Source: an alpha proteobacterium AAP38
GTDB taxonomy: Bacteria > Pseudomonadota > Alphaproteobacteria > Azospirillales > Azospirillaceae
NCBI GenBank assembly: GCA_001296005.1
Contig: LJHR01000026.1
Location: 1 to 64,000 of the forward strand
Reading direction: 5' to 3'
Length of the DNA: 64,000 nucleotides
The position numbers and the translations under genes are program-made. The notes beneath the pieces were generated by a model. It was not told the DNA's origin. It saw only the letters and a list, made by a program, of their open reading frames with translations, and searched no databases. Below are positions 37,701 to 45,313 of this stretch, piece by piece. Within the stretch, counting starts at the first letter, position 1; each line of letters opens with the position of its first letter.

Positions 37701-37830
37701 GGCCAGCCTGGGTATCGCCGAACTGCGCCCGGAAGAGGATTTCGACGGCCTCTACGCCCGCGCCGACTATGCGCTTTATGCCGCCAAGCAGGGCGGGCGC
37801 AACCGGGTGGAACAGGCGGGCGGGGATTAG
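34747..37830 (+). CDS. Beta-propeller sensor diguanylate cyclase
   Basis: A 1027-residue membrane sensor. TTG start behind AAGGGGAAGGA. Signal anchor near 17-36. The periplasmic part holds repeated two-component propeller blades (IWIGT.GGLARWDG; LWVGT; WVGTTGGL) to about 690, then a Y_Y_Y domain (YAYRLEGYDRDW). A membrane helix lies near 806-830. The C-terminal GGDEF domain has GGEEF near 943 and an RGTD inhibitory site five residues before it, so it should make cyclic-di-GMP with product feedback. There is no histidine kinase domain. The ligand is unknown; the nearby sugar locus makes a carbohydrate plausible. Confidence 0.9.
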   Translation: MISRGPVKNCQDSCGWFLCLVFTCLILILLPLPAAAERWDALADTVFQNYGRDQGLPHIVPTTLAQDRQGFIWIGTQGGLARWDGYRFRTYRADPAQPGSLPDDWVQRLFVDKAGHLWVGGSAGGLSRFDGTTDTFIPVALKPAGQRTHIGALSDDGQGGLWIGTDEGLHHLDGGSNQVRHLTRENATKAGLPVGRVLSLLHEDKGTLWVGTVQGLARSDDAGGSFTLLPIAEGTGGVSVLLRDDQGRLWVGTRRGGLFILDTGDSTLRPVDAGPLVGAARGVSALSLVRPQELWVGLRGGGIWAVDLRSLEMRPIRHDRTLPNSLVHDDVWSLLRDDAGSVWVGTTGGLSYRPFDSGIVSTIFGGTLRPKAPRGSDVSVIRPTRDGRFWLGYLTGGADLIDPVKGLIDTVTPEQDNPEAGLPQDAVFAIAEDADGRVYFASRRGLYIREPGRSGLRLATIPGRDRHAAVTTLSFEEGVLWIGGEDDGIWGVVPGGGDGIGTVVLGRADGLRLPDPGVTVTRRGQGDDLWVGTRNGLVLIDLTARTSSLIPAAPTDPMGLPARFVSCLLFDRQGRLWVGTFGGGLALMTGRDAEGRPRFRRLGTTDGLPHANVDSLQMDGSGAIWAGTDDGLALIDPVAMTVRPVRRADGAPLVDYFVGAGATSLEGEGLFGAKGGITVTRPGTLPPWRFRPPIVVTDLRVGGTPLPVAPFNHATAPAPPVIITPEANSLALEFAALDYTSPERNLYAYRLEGYDRDWIATDSSRRLAVYANLSPGPYTLRLRGSNRDGLWTDQALALTVRVMPAWYQLLWVRLLALLAGLSAVAGLVGWRTAYLRQKQVELEQQIADRTADLRSANEMLEQLAMTDPLTGCANRRHFMERAGQMIDLAQRHGTPLSLAVLDLDDFKRINDTFGHPGGDAALAMAGKLLSDHMRGTDLIGRIGGEEFALLMPHTDIAGAMPLAERLRQAIEHGEVTTDGQTIRVTASLGIAELRPEEDFDGLYARADYALYAAKQGGRNRVEQAGGD

Positions 37831-37887
37831 GGTGTGATCGCGTCAAATGGTTAGATTTGAAGCGTGAACTGCACGGCAAAACAGACG

Positions 37888-38475
37888 CTAAACCGCGCCA
37901 CCAGCCAACCCGGCGGACAGGCGGTGTTCTGCCACGATGCGGGACACGGTGGGCTGACTGATACCATGCTGGCGGGCCATTTCGGCGCCCGTGCGGTCAC
38001 CGGACAGGATGCTTTCCGCAATCTCCCGCCGCTGCTTGGCATCCAGCTTGCGGCGGCGCCCGCCGATCCGGCCCGCCGCCCGCGCCTTGACAAGGCCGGC
38101 CCCCGTGCGCTCCAGCAGCATCACACGCTCAAACGCCGCGAAGGACCCGATCATCCGCATCAGCATATGGCCGGCGGGGCCCATGGTTTCGATCCCTTCC
38201 GCCAGACTGCGGAACCCGGCCCCGGCCCGCGCGATGCGGTCCAGAAGGTGCAGCACCTCCTTGAACGACCGCGAGAGTTGATCCAGGCCCGTGACCACCA
38301 CGACATCGCCCGGTGAAAGGCCGTCCAGAAGATGGTGCAGTTCAGGCCGGTCCCATCGGCCCGCCGACGCCGCCTCCATCACGATACGTTCGCACCCCGC
38401 CGACCGCAGGTCGTGCAGCCGGCGATCAATCCCCGTTTCATCGGGGCGGGAGATACGGGCATATCCGATCAGCAT
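37888..38475 (-). CDS. Orphan serine recombinase
   Basis: A 195-residue small serine recombinase. It begins MLIGYARIS with Ser9 as nucleophile, has VVVVTGLDQLSRSFKEV (the usual DRLSR is DQLSR), the E-helix GSFAAFERVMLLERTGAGL, and a C-terminal helix-turn-helix (RTGAEMARQHGISQPTVSRIV). It is convergent with the sensor gene and beside the sugar locus. No transposase, res site or invertible segment was seen, so its partner DNA is unknown. Confidence 0.85.
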   Translation of the reverse strand: MLIGYARISRPDETGIDRRLHDLRSAGCERIVMEAASAGRWDRPELHHLLDGLSPGDVVVVTGLDQLSRSFKEVLHLLDRIARAGAGFRSLAEGIETMGPAGHMLMRMIGSFAAFERVMLLERTGAGLVKARAAGRIGGRRRKLDAKQRREIAESILSGDRTGAEMARQHGISQPTVSRIVAEHRLSAGLAGGAV

Positions 38476-38500
38476 GTGCGCCTCCCTCCGCTTCGCCTCA

Positions 38501-40090
38501 CTAAATTACAAGGCGTTGATTGGGTTTCAGGTTGAAATGCCGGACCGCCCGGCCGGGCAGGCGCATCGAGATGCGCTGTGCCTGGGGCGAAACGCTCAGC
38601 AATGCCTGTGGCGTCCCATCCTTGGCGGTGATCAGGCGGGCCGCCCCACCTTCCAGCCGTGCCAATGGCCTGCCCGACAGGGTCAGGTCCGCACCCTTGG
38701 TGTCATAGGCAACCGAAGCCGACCCACCGCCATCCAAGGGCAGCGAGAGGCGGGCCCCTTGCGCGGCCTTATGGCCGGGCCGGATGTTCCAAGACAAGCT
38801 GCCGGGTTCCTCGACCACACCGATCAGGCGCCAAGTGTAATCCACCATGACCAGGGCGGTGGGGGAGTAGTTGGGATGATCCTCCCCATGGGTGAAGATA
38901 CCGGTATCGGGGTCCATCTGCTGACGGAAGGTCAGGTCGGTCTGGATCGCCTCGCACCAGCGGTCCATCATCTCGGTAAATTCCGCCGCACGCCCATAAT
39001 GGTCCATCCAGCGGGGCGCGCGCAGCGCCGTCAGCCCCTGGCTGGCCCCGCCCCAGCTATTGGCCGGAATGGGCCGCACGAAAGCGGGATCATCCATGGC
39101 GATGGAGGACAGCGGATATTTGCCCCAGAAGGCCTTGGGATTATGCAGCTGCCGTGTCCACAGCGTGTCGAACAGCGCCTGATCCACCACATGCTCGCCA
39201 CAGACCCGGCTGATCACATCCGACCGCACGCGGATGAACTTGCCTTCCGCATCCAGATCATAGAAGGCGGCATCGTCGGCCACATACAGCTTTGACAGGA
39301 TCAGGGTGCGCATCACCTCCGCCTGCTCCGTCCAGCGGTCCGCCTCTGCGGTGCGGCCCATGGCGTGGGCCATCTCCGCCAGGGCGCGGCGGGCACCATA
39401 GATGGTGGCCGACAGGTCCGGGCACAGGCGCGGCAACCCGGCCAAGTCATGATGCCGCCGCGCATCCTTGTTGGGACACTGGTTGGGCATCCCGGCCCAG
39501 CGCGGGCTGTTGTCATGGCCGGTATCATAGGTGCAGAACCCTTCCACCAGACCGGTCCCGCGCGTGTTGCGATAACGCATCAACCAGCCATCCCAGGCGC
39601 CACAGGCCCGGTACGCCGCCTCCAGCAGCTCCCCATCGCCGGTATCGCGCGCCAGTTCCCAGGCCGTGGCCGCGATGGGCACCACCATCTGGATCTGACC
39701 AAAGCCGGTTTCCGCCACCTTGTTATTGGCCGGCAACTGCCCATCGGCGCGTTGCAGCTCAAAAAAGGTCAGATGGCTGTTGCGGGCCACGTCGGGGCGG
39801 AATTTGCGATAGACCAGCGCCTCATGTGGGCCGCATTCCTGCCAGATCCCGCGATAGACGCTTCCCTCGATCAGAACCGGCTTGGTGACATAGGGCATGA
39901 CCTGGACATTGCCGGCCAGCACCTCCAGCGCCTTGTCATAGGCTGTCTGCCAGGAACTGTTGCCGGTGCTGAAACGCGGGGCATCGGCCATCTGCGCATC
40001 CGCGGCCCAGACGCCACGCGGCAGGGAGAGGCTGGCCAGACCGGCGGCACCGGCGGACAGCAGCGCACGGCGGGAAAGTGTGTGGGTCAT
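38501..40090 (-). CDS. Exported MGH1-like (alpha/alpha)6 glycoside hydrolase
   Basis: A 529-residue enzyme with a Tat-type signal (SRRALLSAGAAGLASLSLPR). The body resembles the mannosylglycerate-hydrolase-like/GH63-type barrel: QECGPHEALVYRKFRPDVAR, EGFCTYDTGHDNSPRW and NSWGGASQGLTA. The substrate cannot be fixed. Its ATG overlaps the GH43 stop codon as ATGA, so it is the last gene of the sugar operon. The start at 40090 is preferred over an ATG 13 codons earlier. Confidence 0.8.
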   Translation of the reverse strand: MTHTLSRRALLSAGAAGLASLSLPRGVWAADAQMADAPRFSTGNSSWQTAYDKALEVLAGNVQVMPYVTKPVLIEGSVYRGIWQECGPHEALVYRKFRPDVARNSHLTFFELQRADGQLPANNKVAETGFGQIQMVVPIAATAWELARDTGDGELLEAAYRACGAWDGWLMRYRNTRGTGLVEGFCTYDTGHDNSPRWAGMPNQCPNKDARRHHDLAGLPRLCPDLSATIYGARRALAEMAHAMGRTAEADRWTEQAEVMRTLILSKLYVADDAAFYDLDAEGKFIRVRSDVISRVCGEHVVDQALFDTLWTRQLHNPKAFWGKYPLSSIAMDDPAFVRPIPANSWGGASQGLTALRAPRWMDHYGRAAEFTEMMDRWCEAIQTDLTFRQQMDPDTGIFTHGEDHPNYSPTALVMVDYTWRLIGVVEEPGSLSWNIRPGHKAAQGARLSLPLDGGGSASVAYDTKGADLTLSGRPLARLEGGAARLITAKDGTPQALLSVSPQAQRISMRLPGRAVRHFNLKPNQRLVI

Positions 40091-41697
40091 CGTGCATCCC
40101 CGTTGCTCAACGGCTCCAGCCGCATCCAATCCACATCCACCACGCCCCCCGGTTCACCCTTCGTGAAGGTGAACAGGGCGGGGCGGGAGCCCTTCCACCA
40201 GGAGAAGCGGGCCAGTTGGATGGGCTCTCCAAACGGCTGGAAGCTTTTACCGTCATCCAGGCTGTAGGCGTAGCGGACCTTCTGATCCTCCGTCACCTCA
40301 GCCCGCAGCTGCACGGTTCTGGCTTTCACAGCCGGCCCCGGCGTTTCCACCCCAGCGGATGACAAGGTCAGGCGCTTTTGCTTCCCCTCCCCCACCACGC
40401 CGATCCAGCTGGGCCGAACGCCGAACAATGACAGGCCCGCCCGCTGCCCATCCTTCAGGCCGGTGATATCCAACCGCGCGGTAATGCGCCGGTCGGGGCC
40501 TTGCAGAATCTGGGTAAGGGTGTTGCGGGCCGTCGTGATCTGCTCCGCCTTTCCCGCTGTCAGGCGCAGGAAGCCGGGGCGTGCCGACAGGCTCCACGCC
40601 TTGTCATCCGGGTTATGGTTCCATGACCATTGCAGGCCCAGGGATTTGGCCGCGAATTCGTCGCTGTCCTGCAAACGGTCACGCGTCGGGGCCGTACCCG
40701 TATCGGGCATGGGATGAACGGACACCGGCTCCCCGCCATAGGTATCGGCCAGCCGCTTGCCCATGACGGGCCAGTCATCGACCCATTCGACGGGTTGCAG
40801 ATGCACGATGCGGCCAAAGGCACCCGTACTATTGAAATGCGCGAACCAGCCCTGGCCCGACGGGGTTTCCACCCAGCCGCCCTGGTGCGGGCCTTCCAGG
40901 GCCGTTGATCCCTGGCTCAGCACCACCTGCCATTCATAGGGACCGTGGATGGAGCGGGAGCGCAGGGCCACCTGCACCCCCTTCTCCACCCCGCCGATGG
41001 GCGCGAAGATGTAGTAGAAGCCGTTGCGCTTATAAAGCTTCGGCCCCTCCAGGATGGGCAGCTTCTCCTTGTCCTGGATGATGATCTTGCCTTCATCCAG
41101 CACGCTTTTGCCATCCGCACTCATGCGGTGCAGGATGATAGGGCCGGCGCCCACCACGGAATGGACCAGCCAAGCGGTTCCGTCATCGTCCCAGAAAGGG
41201 CAAGGGTCTTCCAGCTTCGGCTTGGCGATCACCTGGACCGGCGCTGTCCAGGGACCTTCCGGCCTTTGCGCCGTAGACATGAACACGCCCTCATCCGGCG
41301 TCGCCCAATAGACATGGAACTGACCATTATGGTGTCGGATGGACGGCGCCCAGACGCCACTGGCATAGCGGGTGCCACCCACCGGTTTGGACTTGGTGTC
41401 GTCCAGTTGGAACGGACCCGGCATGTCATAGTCGGGCGCGAAGGGCAGCTTGGGCAGGACATGGCCCACGATGGTCCAATGCACCAGATCGCGGGATTTC
41501 AGCACGGGAATGCCGGGCGAGAAATGGAAGCTGGACGCCACCATCACATACTCATCCCCGACCCGGATCAGATCCGGGTCGGAATAGTCGGCATAAAGGA
41601 TGGGGTTGGCATAGGTCGCCGGCTCCGCCGCCCGTACCGCCAGCGGCGACAACAGTGCGACAGACAAGGCGGTGGACAGCAGGAACCGGCGCATCAT
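40087..41697 (-). CDS. Exported GH43-family glycosidase
   Basis: A 536-residue enzyme with a signal peptide (LLSTALSVALLSPLAVRAAE). The five-blade GH43 catalytic domain (about 25-320) shows NPILYADYSDPDLIRVGDEY with the base aspartate, DPCPFWDDDGTAW, and LEGPKLYKRNGFYY with the probable acid glutamate. A concanavalin-like beta-sandwich follows to the C-terminus. GH43 enzymes release arabinose or xylose or act on pectin side chains. It begins two bases after the symporter stop. Two adjacent ATG codons compete; I used the first. Confidence 0.88.
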   Translation of the reverse strand: MMRRFLLSTALSVALLSPLAVRAAEPATYANPILYADYSDPDLIRVGDEYVMVASSFHFSPGIPVLKSRDLVHWTIVGHVLPKLPFAPDYDMPGPFQLDDTKSKPVGGTRYASGVWAPSIRHHNGQFHVYWATPDEGVFMSTAQRPEGPWTAPVQVIAKPKLEDPCPFWDDDGTAWLVHSVVGAGPIILHRMSADGKSVLDEGKIIIQDKEKLPILEGPKLYKRNGFYYIFAPIGGVEKGVQVALRSRSIHGPYEWQVVLSQGSTALEGPHQGGWVETPSGQGWFAHFNSTGAFGRIVHLQPVEWVDDWPVMGKRLADTYGGEPVSVHPMPDTGTAPTRDRLQDSDEFAAKSLGLQWSWNHNPDDKAWSLSARPGFLRLTAGKAEQITTARNTLTQILQGPDRRITARLDITGLKDGQRAGLSLFGVRPSWIGVVGEGKQKRLTLSSAGVETPGPAVKARTVQLRAEVTEDQKVRYAYSLDDGKSFQPFGEPIQLARFSWWKGSRPALFTFTKGEPGGVVDVDWMRLEPLSNGDAR

Positions 41698-41699
41698 CC

Positions 41700-42764
41700 T
41701 CACCCCGCCATCTGATTGCCGTAACCGATGATGATGGTGGCCAGCACCAGCAGGCCGACCCCCGACCAGACCATCAGCCGCACACCCGGTCGCGCATCCT
41801 TCCATTCCTTGAAGGCAAAGCCCCAGAGCGTGCCGAAAATGATGATGGAGGCCATGTGCAGGGTCCAGGAGGAGAAGCCATAGGCCCCCATCTGGCTTTC
41901 ACCCATCGTGTAGAAGAAGAACTGGAAGTACCAGGCGGCACCGGCAATGGCGCAAAGCACGAAGTTGGCGGCCAGCGGCGGACGCTCGCCTGCGTCCTTG
42001 GTCCGGCCAACCCACTCACCCGCGCTTTTGTTGCGGTTGATCAGGATGCCGCACCAGACGGCATTGGTGATCAGGCCACCGAACATCACCAGGCAAAGGA
42101 TGGGAAGACCGGTCCAGAGCGGGCCCGTACCCGCCGCCGCCGACAGCGCCTTTACCGGTTCCCCCGCTGCAAGCCCGAAGGCAAAGCAGGAGGACATGAT
42201 GCCGGAGAAGGTGGCAACCGCAACGCCCTTCACAAAGTCGAACTCCGCCACCGCCGCTTTTTTCTGCTCCTCCGACAGGGCCGCATCCTTGCGCGCTCCC
42301 GCCAGGGCGACGACCACGATGCCGGCAAAGGTGACGGCCAGCCCCAGCAGGATGACATTGCCACCCGCCGTGTCGATCAGCTTGGCCTTGAAATCCCCCT
42401 GGAACAGCGGTGGGATCAGCGTGCCGAACACGGTACACAGGCCCAGCACCACGGCCATGCCCAGCGACAGGCCCAGATAGCGCATGGTCAGGCCATAGGT
42501 CAGGCCACCAAAGCCCCAGAGCATGCCGAAGATAACAGGCCAGACCAGGGTCGGGGTCGGCGTTGCCGACAGCACGCCCAGCAGATCATTGGTCTGCACC
42601 GACGCAAAGAACCACGGGGCCAGCAGCCAGGAAACGACGCCGCCGGTCAGCCAGTAAATCTCCCACGACCAGCGCCGGACCGCGCGGTAGGGGACATAAA
42701 AGCTGGCCGAGGCAAGACCGCCCAACCAGTGGAAAAGAACGCCCAGCAACGGATTGCCAACCAT
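41700..42764 (-). CDS. RhaT-like sugar/proton symporter
   Basis: A 354-residue inner-membrane protein with about ten hydrophobic helices. Its start (NPLLGVLFHWLGGLASASFYVPYR) and the segment SWEIYWLTGGVVSWLLAPW match the L-rhamnose/proton symporter RhaT family. It sits in an operon with GH28, GH43 and SDR genes, which supports uptake of a sugar released from pectin. Rhamnose specificity is inference. Confidence 0.85.
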   Translation of the reverse strand: MVGNPLLGVLFHWLGGLASASFYVPYRAVRRWSWEIYWLTGGVVSWLLAPWFFASVQTNDLLGVLSATPTPTLVWPVIFGMLWGFGGLTYGLTMRYLGLSLGMAVVLGLCTVFGTLIPPLFQGDFKAKLIDTAGGNVILLGLAVTFAGIVVVALAGARKDAALSEEQKKAAVAEFDFVKGVAVATFSGIMSSCFAFGLAAGEPVKALSAAAGTGPLWTGLPILCLVMFGGLITNAVWCGILINRNKSAGEWVGRTKDAGERPPLAANFVLCAIAGAAWYFQFFFYTMGESQMGAYGFSSWTLHMASIIIFGTLWGFAFKEWKDARPGVRLMVWSGVGLLVLATIIIGYGNQMAG

Positions 42765-42909
42765 GCCTGATTATCCTCCCATTTCACCTTATCGGGCTGA
42801 ACGCCTCTGTGGTGCCTTGGCATAAGGTACGCTGACGGCGTCCCGCCTGGTGATTTATACGGCAAATTTCTCACATTATGAATTTTGATCTTAGATTATG
42901 GTGAAAAAA

Positions 42910-43653
42910 TTAGAATGTGGTTCTACCGCCCGAGGTGTCGAAGGTGGCGGCGGTGGTGAAGCTGCATTCCTGCGATGCCATGAAACACACCATGGCGGCG
43001 CTTTCCTCCACCATGCCCAGCCGGCCCATGGGGATGCGGGAGCGCATATACTCCACCTGACTTGGCGGCAGCTGATCCAGGATCGGGCTGTCAAAGGTGG
43101 CGGGCGTCAGGCTGTTGGCGATCACGCCCTTGGTCGCCAGTTCCTTGCCCAAGGATTTGGTAAAACCGATCACCCCGGCCTTTGATGCCGAATAGGCAGA
43201 GGCATTGGGATTGCCCTCCTTGCCGGCGACGGACGCGATATTGACGATGCGGCCATAACCACGCGTCAGCATGTGCGGCACTACGGCGCGGCAGCAATGG
43301 AAGACGCCATGCAGGTTGATGGCGATGGTGCGGTACCAGCTATCCAGAGGGAAATCCTGAACCGGCGCCGTGGCCCCGGTGATCCCGGCGGAGCAGATCA
43401 GGACATCGACATGGCCCAGCGCCGCCACACTGGAAAGCGTGGCGACAGCCACCTGTGCGGCATCGGCGACATCCACGGCCACGGTGTGGGTGGCATCCAC
43501 ATCGGCGGCGGCCAGGGCATCGGCATTCAGGTCCCAGAGGGTGACCTGCCCCCCTTCCGCCCGGATACGGCGGGCAACCGCCAGCCCAAGGCCGGACGCG
43601 CCCCCGGTAATGATCGCATTGCGCCCCGAAAAGCGCCCGGCAAAACTGCTCAT
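42910..43653 (-). CDS. SDR oxidoreductase of the sugar locus
   Basis: A 247-residue short-chain dehydrogenase. TGGASGLG at 16-23, CSAG at 87-90 in place of NNAG, and the catalytic Ser141, Tyr154 and Lys158 (YSASK). Asp41 after the second strand favours NAD. Next to a RhaT-like carrier it may oxidise a sugar or sugar acid in the non-phosphorylated rhamnose route, but the substrate is inference. The gap of 145 bases to the symporter gene may carry a promoter. Confidence 0.85.
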   Translation of the reverse strand: MSSFAGRFSGRNAIITGGASGLGLAVARRIRAEGGQVTLWDLNADALAAADVDATHTVAVDVADAAQVAVATLSSVAALGHVDVLICSAGITGATAPVQDFPLDSWYRTIAINLHGVFHCCRAVVPHMLTRGYGRIVNIASVAGKEGNPNASAYSASKAGVIGFTKSLGKELATKGVIANSLTPATFDSPILDQLPPSQVEYMRSRIPMGRLGMVEESAAMVCFMASQECSFTTAATFDTSGGRTTF

Positions 43654-43670
43654 CTCAAGAGACCTCGGGA

Positions 43671-45254
43671 TTAGAAGGTACCGTTGATCGGGCCGTCATT
43701 GATCCGGTCGGGTAGCCAACGGGCACCCGTGCTGCGGAAATCGACGACATCCTTCAACGCGAAGGCAGGGGCGGCGCGTGGCACACGCAAGCGGAAGAAA
43801 TCGGCGTCCTTCACATCCTCCAGCCGGATGGCCGGACGCGGGTCGGGCGCCTCCACCGCGATCTCGACATTGGTCATCTCCACACGCCTTGCATGGCGGA
43901 TGAAGAAACCCGTGGCCGGCAGATCGCCGAACATGGTGGCTTCCGGATAGGCCATTTCGGCCTCCGGCGGATTGATCTGCGCCATGGAAGCCGGCGCGCC
44001 GCCGACATGATGGAAATAGCAATCGGCGATGCGCAGATCCTCGATGGGCTTTTCCGTCAGGCCCGCCACGACCGACGGCAGGATGGTGGCGCTGGAACTG
44101 ACCACATTCTGGATCAGGATGCGCTTCAGGCTGCCCACGGGCACCCCCGCTGGCCCCCGCATGCGCTTACCCAGACGCAGGAAGATCGGCGCATCGACAA
44201 TGCCGCGCATGGCGATATTGCTGACGGTCACATCCTCGAACACCCCGCCATCCACCGTCTCGAACGCCAGTCCGCGGCTATCCTCGAAGATGCAGTTGGT
44301 GATGGTGATGTTGCGGAAGCCGCCATTGGTTTCCGTGCCGAACTTGATACGCCCATGGATCAGGGGCGCAAAATCGGCAGGCATCTTCTTCCAGGTGCCG
44401 TCCAGGACGGACCCGACCTGATAATTGCCCGTCACCAGACAGTCGGAAATGGTCAGGTTCTCGGTCACCCGCGCCTCGCCCAGGCCGAAGCTGGATTTGG
44501 GGCAGATGGCGTCGTCATAGGGGGAATTGACGGTGCAGTTGGTGACCCGGACATTCTTGCAGCAATCGATATCGAACCCGTCGCGGTTGGTATCGACCAG
44601 CAGATTGTCGATGGTCATATTGTCGACGCCGGTGGCCAGCAGGGCGAACCAGCCCCCCTCCAGCACCTTAAAATCGCGCAGCAGGACGTTGCGGCACCAT
44701 TTCAGGGCGATGGCCTTGTTGCCGGTGCCAGGACCCGACGGGTCCTTCAGCCAGTTATCCTTGCCATCGCCACGCCCCAGCCCCTTGCCCCAGATCAGAC
44801 CGGGACCGATGATGGCGACATCATGCAGCCCCTCGCCCCATATCAGGCTGTTGCGCCAATGGCTGTGGCCGAAATCCTGATACTTGTTCCATTCCGGGAT
44901 GGGTTCGGGATGGTCATAGCCCTGGGTTTCGGTGGGGGCAGCGGCCAGGATGGTGGCCCCCTGCTCCAGATAAAGCGTGATGCGGCTTTTCAGCCGGATC
45001 GTGTAGCAGGCATAGGTTCCAGGCGGGAAATAGACGGTGCCGCCACCGCGTTCGGCCACATAATCGATGGCCTTGTTGATGGCAGGCGTGTCGATGGCGC
45101 TGCCGTCGCCCTTGGCCCCGAACTGGCGGATATCGGCCTGGAAGACCTGGAATGGACCCGTGGGCTTTTCAGGGGTCTTGGCGCCTGCGGCCATGGCCAT
45201 GCCGGCCCCAGCCACCGCACCCGCCCCCAGAACGAGCGAACGGCGGTCGAACAT
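43671..45254 (-). CDS. Exported GH28-family pectin enzyme
   Basis: A 527-residue right-handed beta-helix enzyme. An N-terminal Tat-like signal (DRRSLVLGAGAVAGAG) is followed by FGAKGDGSAIDTPAINKAI, typical of GH28. The catalytic cluster shows NRDGFDIDC, SPYDDAICPKS and RIKFGTE. GH28 enzymes hydrolyse polygalacturonan or rhamnogalacturonan. The ATG at 45254 is chosen because GGGAGGG stands seven bases before it; ATGs 6 and 12 codons earlier are weaker. It follows the TonB receptor gene with only 59 bases between. Confidence 0.88.
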   Translation of the reverse strand: MFDRRSLVLGAGAVAGAGMAMAAGAKTPEKPTGPFQVFQADIRQFGAKGDGSAIDTPAINKAIDYVAERGGGTVYFPPGTYACYTIRLKSRITLYLEQGATILAAAPTETQGYDHPEPIPEWNKYQDFGHSHWRNSLIWGEGLHDVAIIGPGLIWGKGLGRGDGKDNWLKDPSGPGTGNKAIALKWCRNVLLRDFKVLEGGWFALLATGVDNMTIDNLLVDTNRDGFDIDCCKNVRVTNCTVNSPYDDAICPKSSFGLGEARVTENLTISDCLVTGNYQVGSVLDGTWKKMPADFAPLIHGRIKFGTETNGGFRNITITNCIFEDSRGLAFETVDGGVFEDVTVSNIAMRGIVDAPIFLRLGKRMRGPAGVPVGSLKRILIQNVVSSSATILPSVVAGLTEKPIEDLRIADCYFHHVGGAPASMAQINPPEAEMAYPEATMFGDLPATGFFIRHARRVEMTNVEIAVEAPDPRPAIRLEDVKDADFFRLRVPRAAPAFALKDVVDFRSTGARWLPDRINDGPINGTF

Positions 45255-45274
45255 CTTCACCCTCCCGATCATGC

Positions 45275-45304
45275 CCCCTCCCCCGCCCAAGGGCGGGAGA
45301 GGGG
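45275..45304 (-). other. Intercistronic stem-loop between receptor and GH28 genes
   Basis: Arms 45275-45288 and 45291-45304 pair over 14 bases with one mismatch. No T tract follows, so it probably protects the receptor mRNA 3' end rather than stopping transcription. Confidence 0.5.
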
Positions 45305-45313
45305 TTTCTTGAC

